Shown piece after piece: positions 8,206 through 15,407 of a DNA stretch of 64,000 bases. The position numbers and the translations under genes are program-made. Position 1 is the stretch's first letter, and every line of letters begins with the position of its first letter. Location: contig NZ_SMKZ01000013.1 in NCBI RefSeq assembly GCF_004349065.1, forward strand, positions 1 to 64,000, written 5' to 3'. A model generated the notes under the pieces. The model saw nothing but the letters and a program-made list of their open reading frames with translations. It was not told the origin of the DNA and searched no databases. Origin of the DNA: Jiangella asiatica. GTDB lineage: Bacteria; Actinomycetota; Actinomycetes; Jiangellales; Jiangellaceae.

Positions 8206-8228
8206 TGTCAATGAACGGAACGCTCATT
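8206..8228 (-). promoter_or_regulatory. Candidate promoter -35 with overlapping inverted repeat
   Basis: On the minus strand TTGACA (8211-8206) is a perfect -35 hexamer; the -10 is not clear. Overlapping it is an imperfect palindrome AATGAACG-gaa-CGCTCATT at 8210-8228, of the size and style bound by TetR-family regulators of acyl-CoA genes. It overlaps the stop codon of the TPP gene and would drive the ten-gene operon beginning with the acyl-CoA dehydrogenase. Confidence 0.45.
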
Positions 8229-10620
8229 TCGATTCACGTACTCGCCAGCTCCTCCGCGACATCGGCATGATGTCGTCGCCCTCGTTGTCGTGGGCGAGGT
8301 AGACGGAGAAGAGGTTGACCGCGGCCGGCGCCAGCAACCGTTCCGTCAGGTGCTTCGCGTCGACCACCGACATGCGCTCGTGCGTCACCGTCGTGGCGCC
8401 CCACGTCTGCTGCCACGGCGGGTCCACCGGCGTGAGCAGCGACATCTGCGCGTCCGCCGTGGCCGCGTGCTGCAGCTCCCGGTTCGACCGGATGATCGAG
8501 AACCCGCCGTTGAGGAGGAAGAAGATGCTGACGTTGCCGTCGACGCGGCCGCCTTCGTGCCGCAGCTGCTGAGCCAGGCTGGGCAGGCTGGACGGGACCA
8601 GCCGCGCGGCACCGTCACCGATGAAGCCGACGATGTTGCCCGGGCTGGTCAGCGCGACCGCCGGGATGGCCTGCAGCGCGTCGCCCATCAGCGCCCGCCC
8701 GTACCAACCGGAGAACCCCGGCCCGGTGCGAGCGAGGTTGCGGATGGCCGAGATGCCGCCGCGGCCGACGTCGTAGAAGCCGGTGTACTCGTAGCCGTGG
8801 TCGACGATGAGCTGCTCGATCACGGCGTTGAGCTCGGTGAAGAAGTGCTCGTGCGTCATCGGCACCGACGGGACCAGCGCGACCGGGTCGCCGACGGCGT
8901 CACGTACCCGACCGATGGCCTCGCGCCGCCCGCGCACGACGCCGTCGTCGGGCCGCAGCCGCGGCTCCAGCCGGCGCAGGAACGGAAGGAGCTCCTCGAC
9001 GACGGGTAGGTCCGCGAACGGCGCCACGTGCGCCGCGGTGTCGGTGACCTGCACGATCCGGGTGTCCTGATACAGCACCTTGTCCGGGAACGGCGTGGCC
9101 AGGTCGGTGATACGGCTCTTGAGGAAGAACAAGGCCTGGTCGCCGTAGGGCCGGCGCTTCCCCTCGGGGTGCAGGAAGCGCCACACCGCCGGCGAGCATC
9201 CGTAGATGCTCATCGTGCCCAGGAACTCCGGCACGACCTCCCCGCGGTGGTAACGGGCCACCGTGCCGGGCCGGCCCAGCGAGTCCACCAGCGCGGCGCC
9301 GGTGGCGTGGGCGAGGTCGTAGACGTAGTCCCGCTCGGTGTCGGTCAGGTTGCCGCACTGCCACAGCACCGCCGCGGACTCCTCGTTGAGGATGCGGGCG
9401 ACGGCGTCGACGGTGTCCTCGTCGACGCGTGGGTGGGCCGGCGCCACCGCGACCCTGGGCACGTCGACCGGGCCGGTGAGCTTGAGCACCTCGGGCGCGG
9501 CCAGCAGGACGACGGGTCCCTGGCGCCGGTGGTAGGCGCGGAACGCCGCGGCCAGCTCGTCGGCCAGCCGGCCGGGTTCGGTCAGGTAGAAGCAGGCCAG
9601 GCCGTACGCGGCGAAGACCGCACGGGCGTCCTCGTCGTCGTGGACGGTGCCCTGGAACGGCTGCCAGCCGCCGGGCGACGTCTCGCCGAAGACGATGAAG
9701 CCCGGCGCCTGCGAGTCGCGCAGGTTCGCCAGCGTGCCCTTGAGCTCGTCGACCATGCCGGCTGTCGCCACCAGCAGGAACGGCGCCCGCTGGAGCTGCC
9801 AGCGGGCCAGGGCACCGCAGGCCAGGCTGTGCTCGTTGGGCCCGCGCAGCACCGGGTTGCCGGCGCGCCGCGCGATCGCCGTCGTGTCCTGGATGAGCTT
9901 GGCCGGCAGCGTCCCGGTGAAGAAGTGCAGCGCCCAGCGGGCGCCGGCCTGCTCGGTGAGGAAGCCGGTCAGCGCCGAGGCCAGCGTGCAGACCGGCTCG
10001 GTCTCGGTGAGGACCGCCCGCTGGTTGACGTGGCGGGCCTGGACGAGGTCGGTGAAGGTGGTCAGCACCTCCGCGGCGAGCACCCAGTCATCGTCGGGGA
10101 CCTTGCGCGCGGTGCACGTCGTGCGCGAGTACACCTGCTCCTCCTCCAGCTCGTCGTAGACGACGACGGAGTAGGGCGAGACGCCGATGCCCAGACGGTC
10201 TCGCACCGCGGTGAGTGTGTCGACGACGGCGTCCAGCCTGGTGTCGACGTCCCGGCCGGACACCGCGTCGACCGCGTCCACCAGGAACAGGACGGTGGCG
10301 GCGTCGGACCAGCGCCGTGGACCCTCACTCGGCGCAGCGGCGGGTTGTTCGACGAGGCGGCGTAGCCGCTCCTCGGCGAGCTCCAGTCGCGCCACGTCGA
10401 CGATCTCCACCGTCGCGTCGGGCAGCACCTCGTCCAGGTAGGCGGTAGCCCGCTCGGCCAGCGTCACGGCCACGTCCGGCCACGCGGTCGGGAACACGTC
10501 CTTGTCCAGCGCGCCGACGAAGCGGCGGCGCTCCGATGCCAGCTGCCCCAGCGCGGCCGCCACGGTCGCATGGAACGCCGGGCTGGTGCCAGCGACGACG
10601 ACATAGAGCTTCTGGGCCAC
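8224..10620 (-). CDS. TPP-dependent enzyme of the acetolactate-synthase/decarboxylase type, with extra N-terminal domain
   Basis: 798 aa, against about 550-600 for the family. Residues ~210-380 look like the Pyr domain with the TPP-activating Glu as E263 (GPNEHSLACGAL); the middle ~390-560 like the TPP central domain; and the PP domain carries GDGA at 668-671 and an NGG at 704-706 in place of the usual NN of the GDG-X(24-30)-NN motif. Residues 1-205 have no family I recognise. Reactions of this class decarboxylate a 2-oxo acid and may ligate it to an acceptor. 4 nt downstream of the 3-hydroxyacyl-CoA dehydrogenase gene. The substrate is unknown; the setting suggests acyl precursor supply. Confidence 0.75.
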   Translation of the reverse strand: MAQKLYVVVAGTSPAFHATVAAALGQLASERRRFVGALDKDVFPTAWPDVAVTLAERATAYLDEVLPDATVEIVDVARLELAEERLRRLVEQPAAAPSEGPRRWSDAATVLFLVDAVDAVSGRDVDTRLDAVVDTLTAVRDRLGIGVSPYSVVVYDELEEEQVYSRTTCTARKVPDDDWVLAAEVLTTFTDLVQARHVNQRAVLTETEPVCTLASALTGFLTEQAGARWALHFFTGTLPAKLIQDTTAIARRAGNPVLRGPNEHSLACGALARWQLQRAPFLLVATAGMVDELKGTLANLRDSQAPGFIVFGETSPGGWQPFQGTVHDDEDARAVFAAYGLACFYLTEPGRLADELAAAFRAYHRRQGPVVLLAAPEVLKLTGPVDVPRVAVAPAHPRVDEDTVDAVARILNEESAAVLWQCGNLTDTERDYVYDLAHATGAALVDSLGRPGTVARYHRGEVVPEFLGTMSIYGCSPAVWRFLHPEGKRRPYGDQALFFLKSRITDLATPFPDKVLYQDTRIVQVTDTAAHVAPFADLPVVEELLPFLRRLEPRLRPDDGVVRGRREAIGRVRDAVGDPVALVPSVPMTHEHFFTELNAVIEQLIVDHGYEYTGFYDVGRGGISAIRNLARTGPGFSGWYGRALMGDALQAIPAVALTSPGNIVGFIGDGAARLVPSSLPSLAQQLRHEGGRVDGNVSIFFLLNGGFSIIRSNRELQHAATADAQMSLLTPVDPPWQQTWGATTVTHERMSVVDAKHLTERLLAPAAVNLFSVYLAHDNEGDDIMPMSRRSWRVRESK

Positions 10621-10624
10621 GGTG

Positions 10625-11572
10625 TCACTCCGGGGTTGTGTGCACGTGAAAGCCGCGGCCGGTCTTCACGCCGAGCAACCCGGCGTCGACCATGCGGCGC
10701 AACAGCGGCGGCGGCGCGTGATGCGGCTCCCGGAACTCCGCGTGCAGCGACTCACCGATCGCATGGACGACATCGAGCCCGACGAGGTCCGCCAGCCGGA
10801 GCGGCCCCATCGGATGGTTGCAGCCCAGCACCATGGCGTCGTCGATGTCGTCGGCCGAGGCGAAGCCCGACTCCAGCATCCTGATCGCGGACATGATGTA
10901 CGGGAACAGCAGTGCGTTGACGACGAAGCCCGACCGGTCTCGCACCCGCACGACCCGCTTGCCGAGGACGTCGGTGAGGAACGCGGCCAGCCGATCCGCT
11001 TTGGCACGATCGGTGAGCAGCGTCTCGACGACCTCGACCAGCGGCATCCGCGTCGCCGGGTTGAAGAAGTGCGCACCCATCACCCGCTCCGGCCGGGTCG
11101 TAGCGGCGGCCAGCCGCATCACCGGGATCGACGAGGTGTTCGACGCCAGGATCGCGTCAGGATGTTGCACCACTTTGTCGAGGGTCGCGAAGATCTCGGT
11201 CTTCAGCTCCTCGTCCTCCGGTGCTGCTTCGAACACCAGCTCCCGGTCCGCGAGATCCCCCACGTCCGCGGTGATCATCACCCGCCGATGGACGTCCGCG
11301 GCTTCCGCGTGGGTGAGCCGCCCCTTCCGCACGGAGCGATCGAGCGCCGCGCGCAGCCGTCCGCGCCGCAGCTCGACGGAGCTCGTCCCCGACACCACCA
11401 CGACGACGTCCAAGCCCTCCATGGCGCACAGCTGGGCGAGACCAGCACCCATCACCCCACACCCGACCACCCCGATCCGCTCGGGCGCGACGGCCGGCCG
11501 GTCGTCGGGCCGGTTGTCGGGCTGGCGAGCGGGCTCGCCGGACGTCGCCGGCACGCACTGGTCCACCGACAT
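10625..11572 (-). CDS. 3-hydroxyacyl-CoA dehydrogenase (HBD type)
   Basis: 315 aa single-function enzyme converting 3-hydroxyacyl-CoA and 3-oxoacyl-CoA with NAD(P). Rossmann motif GVVGCGVMGAG at 34-44, HFFNPATRMPLVEVV in the catalytic region, and the C-terminal 3HCDH domain with NHPMGPL. About 30 residues precede the Rossmann fold, so a later start is possible; ATG 11572 has AGG upstream. It leads the HBD-TPP pair and is divergent from the glycosyltransferase at 11826. Together with the MaoC and acyl-CoA dehydrogenase genes it would form the enzymes for a hydroxy- or branched acyl-CoA. Confidence 0.9.
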   Translation of the reverse strand: MSVDQCVPATSGEPARQPDNRPDDRPAVAPERIGVVGCGVMGAGLAQLCAMEGLDVVVVVSGTSSVELRRGRLRAALDRSVRKGRLTHAEAADVHRRVMITADVGDLADRELVFEAAPEDEELKTEIFATLDKVVQHPDAILASNTSSIPVMRLAAATTRPERVMGAHFFNPATRMPLVEVVETLLTDRAKADRLAAFLTDVLGKRVVRVRDRSGFVVNALLFPYIMSAIRMLESGFASADDIDDAMVLGCNHPMGPLRLADLVGLDVVHAIGESLHAEFREPHHAPPPLLRRMVDAGLLGVKTGRGFHVHTTPE

Positions 11573-11825
11573 CCTCGTTCACCTGCACCTCGACTCGGCT
11601 GCCGGATCCCGGACGGGCATCCGTCGTCATGCTCGCCACTCGCGCCACACGACGCGCAGAGGACGAGTTCAGGCACGCGCATGAGAACCGTCCGGTGAGC
11701 GCTTCGACGCCGCGAAAGTCGGCCCCTGAGACCGGCTGGCGAAGCTGTCTACGGTGCACGAAACGGCTCCGAGCGACCGCCGTCGAGATCGCAGCCCAGC
11801 AGTCGATCAAGAGGGGGGAACGCGG
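11573..11825. promoter_or_regulatory. Divergent intergenic region
   Basis: 253 nt between the HBD gene (minus) and the glycosyltransferase gene (plus). It must hold promoters for both; I see no strong palindrome or consensus hexamer. A GAGGGGGGAA ribosome-binding site ends it on the plus side. Confidence 0.4.
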
Positions 11826-13094
11826 ATGAAAGCTCTCTTGGTGACGTACGGCAGCGACGGCGATGTCCACCCCTTTGTCGCCCTCGCCGTGGCGTTGATG
11901 GACGCTGGCCACGAAGCCACCCTGTGCGCGCCTGCCGGTTTCTCCGGTCTCGTCCAGAGCTACGGCGTGGAGTTCTTCCCCCTGACCGACTCGTGGGCTG
12001 ACCACATCAACGACGCCGTCGTGCGAGCAGCGATCGAGACGAACTTCCGCGGCTCGATCGCGCTCAAGGTCATGCGTCGTTACCGACGGATGATGCCTGG
12101 TGTGCTTCACGACCTGGCCGAGGCCGCTAATGGCGACAGGTCGTACGACATCGTCGTCCATCATGCAGCTTTTCCTGGCCACGAGGTCGCGGAGCGGCTC
12201 TCCGTCCCCAATGCGCCAGCCTGCCTGGAGCCGATCTGGATTCCGACGCGGGCGTTCCCGAACCCACTGCCCAACTTCCTGCTCCCGTTCCGATGGCCAC
12301 CCGTCTTGAACCGACAGACGTACCTGTGGACACGGTTATGGCATTGGGGGCTTATTGGGAGCACCAGGGGGTGGCGGCGCCGGCATCTCGGTCTGACCTA
12401 CCGATTCAGACACCGCGACGCGATGCGTCGTCCCGACGGCTCCCGTGCCACCGTGCTTCAGGCGTTCAGCGAGCTCACGCTCCCACAGCCGACGCGCTTT
12501 CCCGATCACGTGCACACCACTGGGTACTGGCTTTTGCCCACGCCCCCGTCATGGTCTCCGCCCCCGGACTTGTCCGAGTTTCTGGCCGACGGCGTACCGC
12601 CCGTCTATGTTGGGTACGGGAGCGCCGTAGGGAGCGACCCCGACCACGCCGGCCGTCTGATCTCGGAAGCGATATCACTTGCCGGCGTCAAAGCCGTGGT
12701 TGCCTCAGGATGGGGAGGCATCGCGGCCCACGGTCTGCAAGGGCGAATCCTCCATGTCAAGTACGTGCCGTTCCCGTGGTTGTTCCCCAGGATGGCGGCC
12801 ATCGTGCATCACGGCGGAATGGGAACGACCGGCCTCGCTCTCGTCGCCGGCCGGCCGCAGGTCGTCTGCCCGTATATGACCATTCAGCCGTTCAATGCCG
12901 CGCGCATGCACGCCGCCGGCGTGGCGCCGCAGCCGATTTCCCAGCCCGAACTGACTCCACAACGCCTCGCAGGCGCCATCCATGAGGCCGTAACCAGCAC
13001 ATCCATGCGGGAACGGGCCGAACATCTCGGCAGGCACGTGCGCGACGAGGACGGTGTCGGACAAGCGGTCAAGCTATTGGAGCAGCTCGCGTGA
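11826..13094 (+). CDS. GT1-family glycosyltransferase
   Basis: 422 aa. GT-B glycosyltransferase of the sterol-glucosyltransferase/antibiotic macrolide type: N-terminal YGSDGDVHPFVALA (sugar-acceptor domain) and C-terminal donor-binding block HHGGMGTTGLALVAGRPQ near 340-357, which has the HGG-type diphosphate contact of this family, followed by QPFNAARM. It transfers a sugar from a nucleotide donor to a small-molecule or lipid acceptor in the cytoplasm. ATG 11826 follows GAGGGGGGAAC, so the in-frame extension from 11754 is rejected. It is the only glycosyltransferase in the window and so the prime candidate for attaching the island's sugar (inference). Confidence 0.88.
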   Translation: MKALLVTYGSDGDVHPFVALAVALMDAGHEATLCAPAGFSGLVQSYGVEFFPLTDSWADHINDAVVRAAIETNFRGSIALKVMRRYRRMMPGVLHDLAEAANGDRSYDIVVHHAAFPGHEVAERLSVPNAPACLEPIWIPTRAFPNPLPNFLLPFRWPPVLNRQTYLWTRLWHWGLIGSTRGWRRRHLGLTYRFRHRDAMRRPDGSRATVLQAFSELTLPQPTRFPDHVHTTGYWLLPTPPSWSPPPDLSEFLADGVPPVYVGYGSAVGSDPDHAGRLISEAISLAGVKAVVASGWGGIAAHGLQGRILHVKYVPFPWLFPRMAAIVHHGGMGTTGLALVAGRPQVVCPYMTIQPFNAARMHAAGVAPQPISQPELTPQRLAGAIHEAVTSTSMRERAEHLGRHVRDEDGVGQAVKLLEQLA

Positions 13095-13119
13095 GCACCA
13101 GCCGAGAAGCGGTCGCTTC

Positions 13120-13156
13120 CGCGACGCCATGTGTCGCATGAGCTAGCGGCGTCGCG
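13120..13156. terminator. Bidirectional hairpin between convergent genes
   Basis: CGCGACGCC (13120-13128) and GGCGTCGCG (13148-13156) form a 9-bp stem between the ends of the glycosyltransferase (13094, plus) and dehydrogenase (13178, minus) genes. No T-run on either side, as is common in high-GC genomes. Confidence 0.55.
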
Positions 13157-13177
13157 TGCAGGCGGGTCGGCCGCATC

Positions 13178-14140
13178 TCATAGGTAGAAGCAGATCTTGA
13201 GCGCCTCGCGCGTGCCCAGCAGGGCATGACCCTCCTCGTAGTCGGTGAGAGGCATCGACTGCGTGACGAGGGCGCCGAGATCGAGCCGACCGTCGAGGAC
13301 GTGTCGCAGTGCCACCTCTGCCGCACCTCGATGGTGTTCGCCGTAGCCGAGCAGGCCGAGGCCGATGAAGTGCTTCCAGCCGAAGGCGACATCCTCGCGG
13401 AGGACACCGAACAACGCGACTGCAAGGCGGGTCCGATCCATCAGGTACTGCACCGACGGGGCGCTCCCGACGCAGTCGATGGCAACGTCGAACGGCGCAT
13501 CGCCGGTCCAGCGGTGGCGCGGTTCAGGCAAGTCCTCCGGTCGCACAACACGGTCCGCACCCAGCTCGTGAGCCGCCCGTCGACGACCCGCGACCGGGTC
13601 GATGCCGATCACCTCTGCCGCTCCGTGGACTCGGGCGAGCTGCACGGCGACGAGCCCGGCGGGCCCCAGGCCGCCAATGGCGATGCGCTGACCGGCGATG
13701 GCATCGCGGCGCTCCAAGGACTCGAACGACACCTGGACGCACATCGCGAGCTCGAGGGGGGCGAGCGCCTCCGGTGGCAGGTCCGCCGGCACCGGGAGCA
13801 GATCGTCCTCGGCTCGCACGACGTACTCGGCGTACGATCCGAGTTGATCGTGCCCCGGATCCCGCCAGGCTGCCACCCGCATCCCGAGCCGCAGGCCGCG
13901 CACCCCGTCACCCACCTCCGTGACGGTGCCGACAGCCTCGTGCCCGGGCTGCCCGGGCGGATACGGATATTGGATCGGGACCTCGGGAAACATCTGCTCT
14001 CCCGCCATGAGGTGCAAATCCCACTGCGGGCAGGACGTGACGGCCTCAACCTGGACAAGCACCTCGCCCGATCCAGGACGCGGTGGCTCCACCTCGACGA
14101 TCGCGGCCTTCCCAGGCGCCTGGATCTGGAGTGCCCTCAT
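13178..14140 (-). CDS. MDR-family (zinc-type) alcohol dehydrogenase
   Basis: 320 aa. GroES-like N-terminal domain with possible catalytic-zinc ligands C37 and H67/E68 (PGHEAVG), then a Rossmann domain with GGLGPAGLVAVQLA. The four-cysteine structural zinc loop is absent. Interconverts an alcohol and a ketone or aldehyde with NAD(P). Last gene of the minus-strand operon starting at 21527; 10 nt after the DegT aminotransferase. A pair of such dehydrogenase with an aminotransferase is typical of oxidation-then-transamination of a cyclitol or sugar; substrate not identifiable. Confidence 0.85.
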   Translation of the reverse strand: MRALQIQAPGKAAIVEVEPPRPGSGEVLVQVEAVTSCPQWDLHLMAGEQMFPEVPIQYPYPPGQPGHEAVGTVTEVGDGVRGLRLGMRVAAWRDPGHDQLGSYAEYVVRAEDDLLPVPADLPPEALAPLELAMCVQVSFESLERRDAIAGQRIAIGGLGPAGLVAVQLARVHGAAEVIGIDPVAGRRRAAHELGADRVVRPEDLPEPRHRWTGDAPFDVAIDCVGSAPSVQYLMDRTRLAVALFGVLREDVAFGWKHFIGLGLLGYGEHHRGAAEVALRHVLDGRLDLGALVTQSMPLTDYEEGHALLGTREALKICFYL

Positions 14141-14150
14141 GGCGCCGGGG

Positions 14151-15407
14151 TCACCGCTCGCGGAAGGCCGAGTGCACCTTCTCCATCGCTCGCACGATGT
14201 CGGCGACGTCCTCGTCCGTGTAGTTCTCGTTCCACAGGATGAGGAAAAGACGGCGGTAGATCAGTTCCTCGGCGTTGGGGCAGAGTCCTTCCCGATACCG
14301 CGGGGCCGAGCTGGCCGGCGGCGACGACAGCGGATAGCCGGACGTCCCGTAGGTCTTTCCCTCCGTCAGCACCGGCTCCAGGTAGAACGGCCGGCTCAAG
14401 AAGCCCGCGAATGTAGGCACGCCCTCAGCACCGACCGCATCGGAGAACCGGCGAGCATCCACCCCGAGGAGCTCTGGATCGACTATGACGGGGAACGCCC
14501 AGTAGGACATCCCCTCGGTCTCGCCGGTCTCGACACCGTCGAGGGCCTTCATCGCATGCACCAACGGCTCCGCGGCCTTCTGGCGGCAATCGACGATATC
14601 GTCGAGCTTCTTCAGCTGCTCTCGGGCGACGGCCGCGTGGAGCTCGGTCATCTTGTAGTTCAGTCCCAACATGAGATGCGTTCGGTCGACGCCGCGGGGC
14701 CAACCCTTGTCGGCGAACAGACCTGCCCGGCGGGCCAGATCGGCGTCGTCGGTGATGGTCAGGCCTCCTTCCCCAGCTGTGATGTGCTTCGTCTGCTGCA
14801 GGCTGAAGCAGCCGACGTGCCCGATCGTGCCGGCGAGCGCCCCGTCGGGAGGACAGGGTGTCCGGTAGGCCTGGGCGCAGTCCTCGATGAGCATCAGGCC
14901 GTGCGTGTCAGCCAGCGCGCGCAACTCCGCGACCGGTGCCGGTTGCCCGAAGAGATGCACGACGATGAGGGCCCTGGTCCGCGAGGTGATCCTCGCCGCG
15001 ACGGAGTCAATGTCCAAGTTTCCAGTGTGCGGGTCGACATCGGCGAAGACGGGAACGGCGTTCTGCCAGAGGATGGGGAGGATTGTGCCGCTGTCGGTCA
15101 GCGGTGTCGTGATGACCTCGTCGCCCGGCTCGAGACCGACCGCGGCGACGGCAAGGTGCAGCGCCGCCGTGCCCGAGCTCGTGGCCATGGCGTGTCCGAT
15201 CCCGTAATAGTCGGCGAACTCTGTCTCGAGCGCCCTGGTCTCGGGCCCGACGAGGCTGCTCAGCTTGCCTCGCCGCACGACCCGCTCGACCGCCAGCACT
15301 TCCTCGTCGCCGAGACGCCGGCCGTCCGGCTCGAAGAAGTGGGGAAAGGACTTCGTCCGAATCGGGACTCCGCCGTCGATGGCAAGGACGTTGCGGTTTT
15401 TCGTCAT
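14151..15407 (-). CDS. DegT/DnrJ/EryC1/StrS aminotransferase
   Basis: 418 aa PLP aminotransferase for keto-sugars or keto-cyclitols. PLP lysine K207 in SLQQTKHITAGEGG, cofactor Asp in IEDCAQAY (about 176), SSGTAALHLAV at 78-87. The N-terminal LAIDGGVPIRTKSFP recalls the group acting on inosose-, AHBA- and related substrates rather than on nucleotide sugars. ATG 15407 has AGGAGG 5 nt upstream and overlaps the GH78 stop by 4 nt, so the longer frame from 15536 is rejected. It is distinct from the LegC-like protein at 3146-4300. Confidence 0.9.
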   Translation of the reverse strand: MTKNRNVLAIDGGVPIRTKSFPHFFEPDGRRLGDEEVLAVERVVRRGKLSSLVGPETRALETEFADYYGIGHAMATSSGTAALHLAVAAVGLEPGDEVITTPLTDSGTILPILWQNAVPVFADVDPHTGNLDIDSVAARITSRTRALIVVHLFGQPAPVAELRALADTHGLMLIEDCAQAYRTPCPPDGALAGTIGHVGCFSLQQTKHITAGEGGLTITDDADLARRAGLFADKGWPRGVDRTHLMLGLNYKMTELHAAVAREQLKKLDDIVDCRQKAAEPLVHAMKALDGVETGETEGMSYWAFPVIVDPELLGVDARRFSDAVGAEGVPTFAGFLSRPFYLEPVLTEGKTYGTSGYPLSSPPASSAPRYREGLCPNAEELIYRRLFLILWNENYTDEDVADIVRAMEKVHSAFRER

